Source of the DNA: Bacteroidota bacterium
Lineage (GTDB): Bacteria; Bacteroidota; Ignavibacteria; Palsa-1295
Direction of reading: 5' to 3'
Length of the DNA stretch: 34,871 bases
Assembly (NCBI GenBank): GCA_021324685.1
Contig: JAJPIQ010000014.1
Location: 1-34,871 of the forward strand
The notes under the pieces are model-generated. The model saw nothing but the letters and a program-made list of their open reading frames with translations, made no database searches and was not told the origin of the DNA. Positions within the stretch are counted from its first letter, which is position 1. Every line of letters begins with the position of its first letter. Positions 23,600 to 32,402 of this stretch are shown here, piece after piece. A program made the position numbers and the translations under genes.

Positions 23600-25957
23600 T
23601 TATCTTTCGATCGCCACTTTCTTCGTAATTACGTTTCCATTCGCCTCCATGCGAAGGTAATAGGTCCCCGCTGTAAGCGTGCTTGCATCGAGCGTGAAGG
23701 TATGATCGCCGGCGGCCATCGTCCCGTCGTAGATGGAGCGGATGCTGCGGCCGAGCACATCGAGCAGAACCAGATTGACGCGAGCGTAATCGCCTGTTGT
23801 AAGCATGATGCTCGCCATGCCACTCGCCGGATTCGGAACGATCGAAAGCGTGGGAGTGGGAATGGATGTTCCAGCAACCCCACTCAGAGCACAATTTAGA
23901 ATTGTGTCGTAATTCACGCACGTCCGGTTCCCATTGACATCGTACGTGGTGATCTTTACAGGATAATTCCCGGTGGTCGTCGATGGTGCCTGGTAACTAA
24001 CGACGAATCCGCCTTGGGAGCTGGATTCAGGAATTCCCGGTCCGGGAGTCGTTAACGTGGCGTTACCGGACGAATAGCTGGCCGTCCATAACGGGCCGGA
24101 CGCATTCAGTACCGTGAGCCCGTTTTGAGGCTCGATCACGATCTTGTTAATGCCGCCACTATTCGTTCCGCGGCTAAAGAAGGTGAGCGTATCGGTACAC
24201 TCGTTCAGAGCTTGTGAATGGGTAATCGAATCGCAGATGACAGGAGGAACGCAGCCGGCGACATTGTTTATAACGGTGTCGGTAAAGAGGTTGCCGTTCT
24301 TGTCGTAGGTGATCCCTTCAAGCGTCCACGGCGTATTCTGATTTTTCGGAATAATGCAGAAATTGAATGTGCCGGTGGTGCCAGGCTTCAAACCGGTCCC
24401 GCTCCCGGCCGTAGCGAAAAAGCGGAGTGACGAATCGCCGGAACCGAAGCTAAATTGTTGTCCCGTCGATGTACTTGCGGTTCCCTGCTGGAAAATCGTC
24501 CCGTTCTTCGCCAGGAATGCTTCTGCAGAAATTCCGGAAGTCTGATCATTCTTGACAGTGACTTTATAGCAGCAACTGCCTTCGGCAAGAATCGTAAATA
24601 GATCCGGGTTTGCTGGAGGTACCGCACACGTATCGTCGGAAGTACCGGACGTCACGCCAACCAGCGCTCCTGAAGTGTTACTCGAATCGCTCCACTGCAC
24701 GGTAAAGGGGACCTGATTTGGATTGTTGACACTTGCGGGGAACGTCAATGTCGTCCCACCTGGCTCGGCACAAGCCGGGGTGTTTGCTGAGTATAGCAGG
24801 GTTGCACTGTCGAGCAATCGATAACTCCAGCAAAATCCCGTCGAAGGCGGTAGAGATTCATGGCTCCAGGATAGTCCGTTCGTTGTGATTTTTAGCTGCA
24901 ATCTCGATATCTTCGATGTGGTGAGTGCATTTTGACCGGTATGGAAATTCTCGAGGTTGAAATTGAACGAGCAGTCGCCCGTATTTTTGGTCACAAATAA
25001 TGTATCGTAGCTCGGGTCCTGTGAGCAAGGCTTTGGAGTCGCCGCAACGTTCCAAATCGTATCTCGATCGATCAGAGCACCCCCGCTAAAGGCCTGCATC
25101 ACGAACGAAAAGGAGGTTGCTCCAGGATTCGCGCGCATCTGAAAGATAAAGTTACCCAAATTTTGATTTGTTGCAATTTCACCTCCGGAAGTACTCCGGT
25201 AATACGCCGCGGAAGTAGTAACGGAATCGATCGACCATCCCGAAGGAGTGACCATGCCGGCAGGGCGAGTCGTGCCGGTATACGGATTTAAGATTTGAAA
25301 ACTGACGGCATCAATGCCGTCTCGTAAACTATTGCGATTAAAGACTCTGAAATTGAATACAGGATCGCAGCCGGGAGTTGAAGCCGATGCGATAACGGTG
25401 TCAAGGACCGGAAAGTATTGAAAGACGGTCGGAATTACGATAAAACTGCCAGTGGAAATGGTGCTTCGAGTTGCGCAGGAATCTGCCGTGGCCTGATTGG
25501 CGGCCCACGTGATGGTGATCACTGAATCGTAAATATTCGGAGGAACCAGTGCGTTTGGGTTCGGTTCAAGCGTGAAGTCGAACAGCGAATCTTTCGTGTT
25601 ATGCTGAATACCGAAAATTTGATTACAATAGATCGCTTTATCGGCGTTTGGGCTTAAGATCAGGAATCCATTTCCGCCCCAGTTCTGAAGAGTACTCCCG
25701 GCCGGAGTTTCCGGGACAACCCCGTTGTTTTGAAAACGTACGTAAGGGTAAACATCTGTGTCAATTGACAAAATTATTTGATTAACCCCAATAAGACTTG
25801 GTCCGCTATGTTTAAAACTAAATTGCCACGTAAGCGGTGAGGACGGTTCCTGTGAAACGTACAGTGTATCCACTGGCTGGCCCTGGGCATGAACACGAGG
25901 GACGCCAAAGATGAATGCGAGGATGAAGAAGGGGAGGAGGATTCGAATGTGCTTCAT
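23600..25957 (-). CDS. Large secreted protein with T9SS type A sorting domain
   Basis: Of three in-frame starts (25999, 25963, 25957) the last gives the best signal peptide, MKHIRILLPFFILAFIFGVPRVHA followed by Q; the product is 785 aa. The body is Thr/Ser/Asn-rich beta sandwich material with scattered cysteine pairs and no enzyme motif. Similar segments recur ('GCDPVFNFRVFNRNSLRDGI', 'DCSFNFNLENFHTGQNAL', 'SCCYKVTVKNDQTSGISAEA'), suggesting three or more related Ig-like domains that each open with a Cys. The end, 'TPTLSIVPNPASGMASIM' to 'AGTYYLRMEANGNVITKKVAIER', is a type A sorting domain for export by the type IX system and attachment or release at the surface. Role probably adhesive or structural; not identified further. 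A -7 box lies about 100 bp upstream. Confidence 0.8.
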   Translation of the reverse strand: MKHIRILLPFFILAFIFGVPRVHAQGQPVDTLYVSQEPSSPLTWQFSFKHSGPSLIGVNQIILSIDTDVYPYVRFQNNGVVPETPAGSTLQNWGGNGFLILSPNADKAIYCNQIFGIQHNTKDSLFDFTLEPNPNALVPPNIYDSVITITWAANQATADSCATRSTISTGSFIVIPTVFQYFPVLDTVIASASTPGCDPVFNFRVFNRNSLRDGIDAVSFQILNPYTGTTRPAGMVTPSGWSIDSVTTSAAYYRSTSGGEIATNQNLGNFIFQMRANPGATSFSFVMQAFSGGALIDRDTIWNVAATPKPCSQDPSYDTLFVTKNTGDCSFNFNLENFHTGQNALTTSKISRLQLKITTNGLSWSHESLPPSTGFCWSYRLLDSATLLYSANTPACAEPGGTTLTFPASVNNPNQVPFTVQWSDSSNTSGALVGVTSGTSDDTCAVPPANPDLFTILAEGSCCYKVTVKNDQTSGISAEAFLAKNGTIFQQGTASTSTGQQFSFGSGDSSLRFFATAGSGTGLKPGTTGTFNFCIIPKNQNTPWTLEGITYDKNGNLFTDTVINNVAGCVPPVICDSITHSQALNECTDTLTFFSRGTNSGGINKIVIEPQNGLTVLNASGPLWTASYSSGNATLTTPGPGIPESSSQGGFVVSYQAPSTTTGNYPVKITTYDVNGNRTCVNYDTILNCALSGVAGTSIPTPTLSIVPNPASGMASIMLTTGDYARVNLVLLDVLGRSIRSIYDGTMAAGDHTFTLDASTLTAGTYYLRMEANGNVITKKVAIER

Positions 25958-26055
25958 AGTCATACGAAAGTTAAGCAGAAAATAAGCAGAGGCCTTCAAA
26001 AGGAGTAATTCGCAATGCGCGCAATCGTTACACTTACGACCGAGCGCATTGTTCG

Positions 26056-26063
26056 CAAAAATA
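26056..26063 (-). promoter_or_regulatory. -7 box of the 23.6-26 kb T9SS gene
   Basis: The reverse strand reads TCGTATTTTTGC here, an exact TAnnTTTG, matching the boxes before gnd and the nucleotidyltransferase gene. The -33 element is poor (TTAA). The expected leader to the chosen start at 25957 is about 90 nt. Confidence 0.5.
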
Positions 26064-26119
26064 CGAATTCTTTAAGTTTTCGTTAAAGAAACTCCATGAA
26101 TGAAACCGCGCTTCGGCTG

Positions 26120-26149
26120 TTTGAACTCCCTTTCATGAGGCTAAATTTG
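26120..26149 (+). promoter_or_regulatory. Bacteroidota-type promoter before the small ORF
   Basis: TTTG at 26120-26123, an 18-bp spacer and TAAATTTG at 26142-26149 match both consensus boxes exactly, with the spacer one base short of the usual 19-21. It points at the ORF starting 62 bp downstream, with nothing else in that direction before a reverse-strand gene. Confidence 0.45.
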
Positions 26150-26210
26150 GGAATCGTCTTATCGGTCATGGCACACGCCTTGAGCAAGACTATGGAATAT
26201 TCTTCTCATT

Positions 26211-26492
26211 ATGGCAATTCGCAGACGGTTACGGTTATTCAGCATTGCTCTTCCTCACCAGGTAAGCTATATTGTTTCAGCGAGCGGACTTCGTACGGTT
26301 CTGCAGGCACTGCTGCGATATACGTTCTTTGGGGAGCTCTTTGCACGCTTATTTCGCGAGGGAACGGGTTTCGAGCCGATCGAGGAGTTTGTTCATGAGC
26401 CGACAGCTTCCGACGCCAGCAGTGTACCACACGCTTTAGCCACGGCGAACACATTGCCTACTAAGGAATTGCATGTTCCCGCCGGGCGTTAG
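26211..26492 (+). CDS. Hypothetical small protein (uncertain)
   Basis: In the roughly 600 bp between the T9SS gene and the GH57 gene this is the most gene-like frame: 93 aa, beginning MAIRRRLRLFSIALPHQVSY and holding a possible amphipathic helix 'LRTVLQALLRYTFFGELFARLF' followed by an acidic stretch. Support is a promoter-like pair 60-90 bp upstream and a composition that is not odd for the genome. Against it, a different forward frame (26096-26398) is also open, there is no recognisable domain, and no ribosome-binding site is clear. The rest of the interval (26000-26210 and 26493-26600) shows nothing further that I can name. Confidence 0.33.
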   Translation: MAIRRRLRLFSIALPHQVSYIVSASGLRTVLQALLRYTFFGELFARLFREGTGFEPIEEFVHEPTASDASSVPHALATANTLPTKELHVPAGR

Positions 26493-26600
26493 CCGCAACT
26501 ACTAACGCATTGATTCACAACGACTTAGCGATTTTCCCAAAAGGGCTTTGCAGCGCGTGCGCGAATGCAAAAGTCATTATTTCACTGCGCGGAAGTAAGT

Positions 26601-28481
26601 TCACAATGTGCCTGCTTTCTCAACGAGACCCGCATTTTGTAAAATACCCCCACCAGCCGGTCGTTGCATGCTCTGGTTTTGAGCGCCGTCCAGATGGATC
26701 GGAGCAGTCCACCAGCGAAGATCGATTTCCGGAAAAGGACGATCTTTAACGAGCGATTCCTGAAGGATTTCGGCGTCGTCCTCATTCAATCCTTCGCCCG
26801 AATTATATCGCTCGGCCATATCCAGGAGCCGCGAAAGAAAATCGGCGTGTTCGGCAAAGCGCTCTTTCGAGTATTCGGTCGCGCCGCCGGTGGAAATGAC
26901 GAATTCCCAGTCGCTCGCCTCCAGAAGTAGGAGTTCTCGTGCGGCTTGTTCCATGATGGTGCGGAGTGTATCGCTTTCTTCCAGGGCATCGATCGCCTGG
27001 AAGGCATGCAGGACGTTCAGGAACCGTTCCTCCAGTGGGTAGATCGTATCCCACATCCAGGCGACCTCATGATTGGCCCAGACAAAGTGATGGCCGCCTT
27101 CGCCCCAGGAGCCTTCCGGAAGCGAAATCGTGACATGGGGCGCCGTGTAGCGATCGAGTGCTTCCGCACAATCAGTGAGTTTGACATCGCTGGGATCGTG
27201 CCCGAAGCGGCGCAAGACTTTTTCGAGGAATCGCGGGCCCTCGAACCACCAATGCCCGAATAGTTCTGTATCGAATGGTGCAGCAAGGAGGCCCGGCCGG
27301 CCATGCTGCTCCACATGCTCTTCGAGCTCCCGACGTACGAGCGAGACGAAATCGTCCGCATCGAGATCTAGCTGCCATTCCGTATGATAAGGCACATACG
27401 GCTGTTTATCGCCCAAGTCGATGCGAGCACCCGTTACTCGCCAATAGCGCAACCCGGACTTGTGGTGTTTTTTGTGAAAGTCGAGATAAACGCCGGCGCC
27501 CGGAAAACCGAGATCGGCCGCCCATACCCGGGAGGCGCTTTTCGGATCGCGCGAAAAAATGGCAACGGGAGAAGAGCCGGCCGCGATCGGGTGGGGATCA
27601 TAAGAAGTTCCATATTCACGCGGGGCCTGACTTCCGACCCAGTAAATATCGGTCAGCGAGCGGTTGGGATCGAATGTGAACGTCGGCTCCCCGCGCGACC
27701 CGATCTCTTCGAGATATTTTTCGTGAAGTTTCTTGCCGAACGGCCGATAGGCCGGGACGGTCATTCCGCCGCGGGTCAGCGCGCCATCGATCACGAAATA
27801 TTCGAGTCCCGCTTCAGCGACCAATTCTTCGACGCCGGCGCGCTCCTCGCTTCTGGCTCGATATTGTTCCGTTCCAACCGGCGGCGACCAACGGTAACGC
27901 GGGCGATAACCGCACTCCGGAAGCCAGATCCCGCGCGGCCGTTTACCGAAATGACGCTCGTGCGTTTGTACGGCACACCCCAATTGACCGCGAATATTAT
28001 CGTCCTTGAGCAGGAGCGGAAAATATCCATGCGTAGCCCCGCAGGTCATGGCATCGAGAATACCTGCGTCTGAAAGTTCTCGGAACCCGGAGATCACATC
28101 GGAATGGTACCGGTCGAGGAACAGCGATTTCGTTCGAGAATAAAATTCCCTCCAGAACTCGGCGAGCGGCTGTAAATGCGTTTCCCCGTTCTTTCCAAAG
28201 AATTCATAGTCATTCCTGGCAGCAATGATTTTTTCGTCGCAATAGGCAACGAACGTTGCTTCGAAGGCCGAATCGGCAAGCTGTTCGAGATTGATCGGCG
28301 AGAAGTCCATCGAAATGCGCGGAGCCAGGCCCTCATCGCGAAGACCCTCGAGAACCTGAAGAATCGGAATATAGCACTCTGCGACGGCCTCGGAAAGCCA
28401 ATCAGAACCATGCGGCCATTTGCCGTGATGGAGAACGTAGGGCAGATGAGTGTGAAGGATGAATGTAAACGAGCCGAGCAT
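26601..28481 (-). CDS. GH57 family protein, probable 1,4-alpha-glucan branching enzyme
   Basis: The 626-aa protein begins with the GH57 signature 'FTFILHTHLPYVLHHGKWPHG', a (beta/alpha)7 barrel start with the conserved His pair. The probable nucleophile is Glu189 in 'GIWLPECGYRPRY' and the acid/base is Asp404 in 'APFDTELFGHWWFEGP', both in the contexts seen in Thermococcus- and Thermus-type branching enzymes. Downstream, 'ILLLEASDWEFVISTG'-like sequence ('LLLLEASDWEFVIS') and the helical C-terminal domain fit the DUF1957 branch. Length is in the usual 520-630 range. It should introduce alpha-1,6 branches into glycogen in the cytoplasm, although hydrolytic amylase activity cannot be ruled out from sequence. 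Confidence 0.88.
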   Translation of the reverse strand: MLGSFTFILHTHLPYVLHHGKWPHGSDWLSEAVAECYIPILQVLEGLRDEGLAPRISMDFSPINLEQLADSAFEATFVAYCDEKIIAARNDYEFFGKNGETHLQPLAEFWREFYSRTKSLFLDRYHSDVISGFRELSDAGILDAMTCGATHGYFPLLLKDDNIRGQLGCAVQTHERHFGKRPRGIWLPECGYRPRYRWSPPVGTEQYRARSEERAGVEELVAEAGLEYFVIDGALTRGGMTVPAYRPFGKKLHEKYLEEIGSRGEPTFTFDPNRSLTDIYWVGSQAPREYGTSYDPHPIAAGSSPVAIFSRDPKSASRVWAADLGFPGAGVYLDFHKKHHKSGLRYWRVTGARIDLGDKQPYVPYHTEWQLDLDADDFVSLVRRELEEHVEQHGRPGLLAAPFDTELFGHWWFEGPRFLEKVLRRFGHDPSDVKLTDCAEALDRYTAPHVTISLPEGSWGEGGHHFVWANHEVAWMWDTIYPLEERFLNVLHAFQAIDALEESDTLRTIMEQAARELLLLEASDWEFVISTGGATEYSKERFAEHADFLSRLLDMAERYNSGEGLNEDDAEILQESLVKDRPFPEIDLRWWTAPIHLDGAQNQSMQRPAGGGILQNAGLVEKAGTL

Positions 28482-28702
28482 TAAATTGATAAATCAACCG
28501 AATGAAGAAAGTTTTCCGGATGAGCCGAGGAAGAGTCCAATTTCTCTTTGCAAAATTTTGGCCGACGGTCACAACGATTGTTTTCGAAGAATCAATAGCG
28601 AATTCAGATGGGAACTTCGTCTCGAGGTATAATGCCCGGATAAAAGCCTTTGGGCAAACTCTGGAAAGGATTTATAATTGTGGGAAAAAATGTAGAAAGT
28701 TG

Positions 28703-28731
28703 TTGACTTTTGGAATTTTTCATTGTATATT
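28703..28731 (+). promoter_or_regulatory. Promoter of the lytic transglycosylase gene
   Basis: TTGACT at 28703-28708, a 17-bp spacer and TATATT at 28726-28731 (continuing GCG) fit both the general sigma-70 pattern and, one base short, the Bacteroidota TAnnTTTG box. The surrounding sequence is A/T-rich. Confidence 0.65.
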
Positions 28732-28911
28732 GCGCTTTCCAAATGAACCAGTTCCAAAAGCGAATTCTGAGCGGTTTATAATTTGCTAATATTGGAGTTA
28801 GTGCTGTTTGGACTGGACAGCGGGGAATAATCCAAAATACGGTTTACCGTGTTTTCTTATTCACAACATTGTTCGAACCCAGAGCTTTGAAAATCGCGTT
28901 AAAAGTCTGTT

Positions 28912-28918
28912 AGGGAGG
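28912..28918 (+). promoter_or_regulatory. Strong Shine-Dalgarno that selects a TTG start
   Basis: AGGGAGG followed by AAGAAA and TTG. It is the clearest ribosome-binding site in a window where most genes lack one. Its 6-bp spacing favours TTG at 28925 over ATG at 28934 (15 bp). Confidence 0.6.
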
Positions 28919-28924
28919 AAGAAA

Positions 28925-31141
28925 TTGACAAAAATGCCAAAAAACTTACCAAAACACCGAAAACCCGATCGCCGGCTGGCCCTCATGGTGGCTTCGGCGT
29001 TCATTGTAGCCTTCATGGCGGGGTGTGGAACCGCGCCCCAGGCGACGCATAAAGCGACGACTGCCTCGAAAGTAGTAACCAAATCCGATCCGTTCGCGGT
29101 GCTCGACGAAGAAGTCAAGGCCGGCAACATCGACCCGCAGCTCATCCAGGAGCGTGTCGATGCCGCCCGCCAGGAATGGCTTCGCGCGCTCGTAGCACAG
29201 CAGAAGAATCAAAAGGTCGAGGTCGTTAAGTATTTTGAGGGTGCGATCGATATTCTCGACCACCTGATTACGTATCCTGGCGTCGATACGAATTCAGAAT
29301 TCCAGGATGTCTCGAAGAATGTGATCGGCGATTACGAGAAATATGTGGCTCGGATCGATTCGCTTCCTTCCAACGCCTCGGTTTTCGCCTTCCGTGAAAA
29401 ATTCAACGAGGAGATGGCGAAGATGCAGGTCAACAACGTACCGATGCCGCGCGTCGATCTCTCGAAGACACAAATACCTTTGACGATGAACACGGCCGTG
29501 GAGCAAACGATCGCGTACTTCACCGAAGGTAACGGACGGCCCTTCATGGAAAAATGGCTGAGCCGAACAGGGAAGTACTTCCCCATGATGAAGAAGATCA
29601 TGCAACAGCAAGGCGTGCCCGAAGAGATGGTATCGCTGGCGATGATCGAGAGCGGCCTTAGCCCAACGGCTGTTAGCTGGGCAAAAGCGGTCGGCATGTG
29701 GCAATTTATCGATGCGACCGGTTCGCGCTATGGCCTTGAAAATAATTGGTGGTTCGATGAGCGGCGCGATCCGGTTGCTGCCACACGAGCCGCAGCACGG
29801 CACTTGCACGATCTCTATAACGATCTTGGCGACTGGCACCTTGCGCTTGCGGCCTATAATTCCGGGATCAATCGCGTTCGTGAAGCTATGGCCGAAGCCG
29901 GTTCGAATAATTTCTGGGAAATTCGACCGTTCCTTCCACGCGAAACACAGAACTACGTACCGCTCTATATTGCAGCGACGTTGATCTCGATGGACCCGGC
30001 GCGCTATGGATTTACGAACATCAATTATGAGTCGCCACTCAAATTCGATACGGTCCATGTGCACGAAGCGATCGATTTGAATGCATTGGCAAAAGCAGCC
30101 GGCGTCAGCGAACTGGAAGTCAAGGAACTGAATCCGGAATTATTACAGCCCTCCACTCCTCCCGTCGAACTCTGCGGGCCGGATGGCTATTGCTTACGGC
30201 TTCCTCCGGGAACGTCCTCTAATTTTTACGATCGCCTGGCAGCGATCCCTCCGGCCGAACGCAGGCCATGGCTTGTCCATACCGTTTCTCGCGGTGAGAC
30301 GCTTAAGTCCATTGCCCATTTGTATGGTGTTTCGCCGGCAGAACTCGCCCAATATAATGACATGAGTGAAGCGGAGCGTGTTCGCCGCGGCGAGCGACTG
30401 CGCGTGCCGATGACCGTTATGGCGCCACAGACCGGTTCCAGCGAAAGCAACAGCGCACCAACGGAGGCTTCGCCGGTCCGCGATAACGGATCGTCCAACA
30501 GCAATGCTGTCGATAGCAAGGTCCGTCTTATTCGTCATCGTGTGCGCCGTGGAGAAACGCTACGCAGCATTGCTGCGGCCAATGGCGTTTCGGTCGCCTC
30601 GCTTCGCGAGTGGAACGATCTTTCGCGCCGTGCCCACCTTCGTAAAGGGCAGACGATCAAGATTTATAAGCCGCAGTATGCGGCCAAAGCACAACCGGCT
30701 TCGAAAGCCCAGAAGCCGCAATATGCAGCGCAAGTCAAATCGACTGCAAAACCATCTTCGAAACCGAGCTATCATACCGTCCGGCGCGGTGAAACGCTGA
30801 CAAGTATCGCCCGCCAATATGGAACCACGGCCGATCAGATCTCGGAATGGAATGGGGGACTCGATGGCGCCGATCTTCAGGCCGGTTCGAGAATTCGCGT
30901 TTATACAACGACAACGCAAACGGCTCAGGCGGAGACGAACACGGAAACATCAAAGCCGGCGAGGATTTCTACGCCGACACTGGTGCATTCGCAGCACCAA
31001 CTGACGTATCGCGTCAGGCGCGGCGATACACTTTCGACCATCGCCGACAAATTCGGTGTAGCGATCGCCGCATTACGGCATGCGAACCACATTCGCGGTT
31101 CGCTTCTCGCCGCGGGACTTCGCCTTCGTATTCCGCAATAA
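28925..31141 (+). CDS. Membrane-bound lytic transglycosylase with LysM repeats (MltD-like)
   Basis: The TTG at 28925 is preferred because AGGGAGG (28912-28918) lies 6 bp before it; an ATG at 28934 is the alternative and an open frame to 28808 is not needed. The 738-aa lipoprotein has a signal ending in the lipobox 'FMAGCG'. A goose-type lysozyme/SLT domain has catalytic Glu242 in '[15 protein letters not shown]', then '[17 protein letters not shown]' and '[12 protein letters not shown]', the full family set. It cleaves peptidoglycan to 1,6-anhydroMurNAc ends. Four LysM modules follow at about residues 452-495, 537-582, 616-660 and 693-738 ('VRRGETL' or 'VSRGETL' openings), binding glycan. A further degenerate module '[24 protein letters not shown]' precedes them. 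E. coli MltD has fewer LysM repeats. Confidence 0.92.
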   Translation: MTKMPKNLPKHRKPDRRLALMVASAFIVAFMAGCGTAPQATHKATTASKVVTKSDPFAVLDEEVKAGNIDPQLIQERVDAARQEWLRALVAQQKNQKVEVVKYFEGAIDILDHLITYPGVDTNSEFQDVSKNVIGDYEKYVARIDSLPSNASVFAFREKFNEEMAKMQVNNVPMPRVDLSKTQIPLTMNTAVEQTIAYFTEGNGRPFMEKWLSRTGKYFPMMKKIMQQQGVPEEMVSLAMIESGLSPTAVSWAKAVGMWQFIDATGSRYGLENNWWFDERRDPVAATRAAARHLHDLYNDLGDWHLALAAYNSGINRVREAMAEAGSNNFWEIRPFLPRETQNYVPLYIAATLISMDPARYGFTNINYESPLKFDTVHVHEAIDLNALAKAAGVSELEVKELNPELLQPSTPPVELCGPDGYCLRLPPGTSSNFYDRLAAIPPAERRPWLVHTVSRGETLKSIAHLYGVSPAELAQYNDMSEAERVRRGERLRVPMTVMAPQTGSSESNSAPTEASPVRDNGSSNSNAVDSKVRLIRHRVRRGETLRSIAAANGVSVASLREWNDLSRRAHLRKGQTIKIYKPQYAAKAQPASKAQKPQYAAQVKSTAKPSSKPSYHTVRRGETLTSIARQYGTTADQISEWNGGLDGADLQAGSRIRVYTTTTQTAQAETNTETSKPARISTPTLVHSQHQLTYRVRRGDTLSTIADKFGVAIAALRHANHIRGSLLAAGLRLRIPQ

Positions 31142-31165
31142 GCTGTTTCAAAAAATACATTGCAT

Positions 31166-31181
31166 TTCTGGGGAACCAGAA
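31166..31181 (+). other. GGAA-loop hairpin after the lytic transglycosylase gene
   Basis: TTCTGG-GGAA-CCAGAA is a perfect 6-bp stem with a tetraloop 24 bp after the stop, but no T-tract follows. It may be a processing or weak stop signal before the tRNA cluster. Confidence 0.4.
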
Positions 31182-31252
31182 CCGCTCCGGCGGCCTTTGT
31201 TTGCCGCTTGTTCGAAAGAATGAGCGGCTCGTTTATTTCCAGACGCGCCGAT

Positions 31253-31325
31253 GCCGGTGTAGCTCAGTTGGTAGAGCAGCTGATTTGTAATCAGCAGGTC
31301 GTCGGTTCAAGTCCGTCCGCCGGCT
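31253..31325 (+). tRNA. tRNA-Thr (anticodon TGT)
   Basis: The 73-nt cloverleaf has acceptor GCCGGTG/CGCCGGC (one T-G pair), D arm GCTCAGTTGGTAGAGC, anticodon stem GCTGA/TCAGC around TTTGTAA, and T loop TTCAAGT. The T stem GTCGG/CCGTC has a T-T mismatch at position 50-64. CCA is not encoded. First of three tRNAs; reads ACA and, by wobble, other Thr codons. A37 makes it a likely TrmO/TsaD substrate class. Confidence 0.92.
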
Positions 31326-31386
31326 CTTCTTCGTTCTACGTTAAAAGCCTCTGGGACTCACGACTTTTAACTCAGGACTAAAAAAA

Positions 31387-31469
31387 GGGCAGATACTCAA
31401 GTGGCCAACGAGGACAGACTGTAAATCTGTTGACGATAGTCTACGAAGGTTCGAATCCTTCTCTGCCCA
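31387..31469 (+). tRNA. tRNA-Tyr (anticodon GTA)
   Basis: This class II tRNA of 83 nt has acceptor GGGCAGA/TCTGCCC, anticodon stem ACAGA/TCTGT around CTGTAAA, a long variable arm between about 31430 and 31445, and T arm GAAGG-TTCGAAT-CCTTC. CCA is not encoded. It follows the first tRNA-Thr after 61 bp. Confidence 0.95.
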
Positions 31470-31487
31470 CACGGCCACGCGCCGAAG

Positions 31488-31560
<73 letters not shown>

Positions 31561-31582
31561 CTCTTTTCAAGAGTTCCCTCCC

Positions 31583-32080
31583 ATGATGATTGAGACATCG
31601 AGACTCGTACTTCGGGAATATACACTCGCCGATGTCCCCACGCTACACCGGATTTTATCGGACCCATTGACAATGCAGTTCTGGCCGACGCCGTTTATGG
31701 AATCCGACACCGAACGCTGGCTTCGAAGAGCGATGACCTCGTATGAGACGAACGGATTTGGCCGCTGGGCTGTCCTCCTGCGCGGAACGAAAGAACAGAT
31801 TGGCGACGCCGGGCTTATGCGAACGGAAGTGAACGGAAAAACCGAGATCGATTTAGGGTACATTATTCACGCCGACCATTGGCGAAAGGGATATGGGTTC
31901 GAAGCTGCCGAAGCGAGTTTACAATATGGCGCCCGCATCGGCGAAAAGCGAATGGTGGCAAATATGGCGTTCAATAATATCCGTTCACAGCATGTTGCCG
32001 AGCGATTGGGAATGAAAAAAGAACTGGAATTCGAGAATCCTAAAAATCGGGGAATCCGGACGTTTTTATACGTTTATTAA
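31583..32080 (+). CDS. GNAT family N-acetyltransferase (RimJ/RimL type)
   Basis: The 165-aa protein is an Acetyltransf_3-type GNAT. It opens 'ETSRLVLREYTLADVPTLHRIL', the typical RimJ/RimL start. 'EIDLGYIIHADHWRKGYGFEAAEASLQYGA' holds the acetyl-CoA loop (RKGYGFEA, in the Q/RxxGxG/A position). 'NIRSQHVAERLGMKKE' is the closing motif. Members acetylate ribosomal-protein N-termini, small amines or antibiotics; no substrate can be assigned. The ATG at 31583 is followed by a second ATG, and either may serve. It stands only 22 bp after a tRNA gene, so it could be read from the tRNA promoter. Confidence 0.88.
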   Translation: MMIETSRLVLREYTLADVPTLHRILSDPLTMQFWPTPFMESDTERWLRRAMTSYETNGFGRWAVLLRGTKEQIGDAGLMRTEVNGKTEIDLGYIIHADHWRKGYGFEAAEASLQYGARIGEKRMVANMAFNNIRSQHVAERLGMKKELEFENPKNRGIRTFLYVY

Positions 32081-32132
32081 ATGGGACGTTTAGGGGATTC
32101 TCGGTCGGGATTCTTTTTTAGTTTTGGGGCTA

Positions 32133-32363
32133 TTATTTAATTTTCTTTTTCCATGAATCCGGAATGAGGAGTAGGGGTGGCTCTATTTCCAGCGCTTTTG
32201 CAATTTTAAAAATGCTGATAACAGTGAGATTTCGCTTACCCTGTTCAACCTGAGTAATATAAGTCCTATGAAGGCCGGCGATGTCTGCAAGTCTTTCCTG
32301 AGAAATTCCCATAAGTTCGCGATACGCTCTGACATTTTTCCCCACGAGATCCGGTACATTCAT
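32133..32363 (-). CDS. Controller (C)-protein-like HTH regulator, orphan
   Basis: The 76-aa protein is a single Xre/Cro-type HTH domain of the size (about 75-85 aa) and pattern of restriction-modification controller proteins. 'MGISQERLADIAGLHRTYITQVEQGKRNLTVISIFKIAKAL' has the C-protein combination of LxRTYI, then E, then KRNLT, as in C.Esp1396I- and C.AhdI-type proteins. Two C-box-like sites lie 40-66 bp upstream of its ATG, so autoregulation is likely: dimers on the distal site would activate, and filling the proximal site would repress. In controller systems the endonuclease gene usually follows immediately. Here the next gene downstream is convergent (GNAT), and no methylase or nuclease is in the window. 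It may be a relic, or regulate the divergent secreted protein. A general Xre regulator remains possible. Confidence 0.8.
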   Translation of the reverse strand: MNVPDLVGKNVRAYRELMGISQERLADIAGLHRTYITQVEQGKRNLTVISIFKIAKALEIEPPLLLIPDSWKKKIK

Positions 32364-32402
32364 CTGCGGAACTCAAGCTTTTTCTATAATCGTTCAGTTG
32401 CC

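Larger units (their letters stand above)
28482..28924. other. 443-bp divergent intergenic region
   Basis: This region separates the GH57 gene (reverse) from the lytic transglycosylase gene (forward). It contains the promoter at 28703-28731 and, after it, a leader of about 185 nt with a 12-codon open frame at 28742 (MNQFQKRILSGL) and a second AT-rich TATAATTTGC element at 28777-28786. It is clearly richer in A/T than the flanking genes. No hairpin terminator or known riboswitch is recognisable. Confidence 0.6.

Noticed and set aside
26096-26398. Second forward open frame overlapping the small hypothetical ORF
   Set aside because: It begins before the predicted promoter box, has no recognisable features and competes with a better-supported frame.
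28742-28780. 12-codon upstream ORF (MNQFQKRILSGL) in the lytic transglycosylase leader
   Set aside because: There is no ribosome-binding site and no run of regulatory codons; an open frame this short is expected by chance.
31340-31371. 8-bp inverted repeat (GTTAAAAG/CTTTTAAC) between tRNA-Thr and tRNA-Tyr
   Set aside because: The 16-base loop and A/T-only stem with no T-tract make a terminator unlikely; at most a processing hairpin.
32081-32132. Terminator between the GNAT and controller-like genes
   Set aside because: There is a T-run (TTCTTTTTTAG), but the GGATTC/GAATCC pairing ahead of it is too short and too far apart to call.
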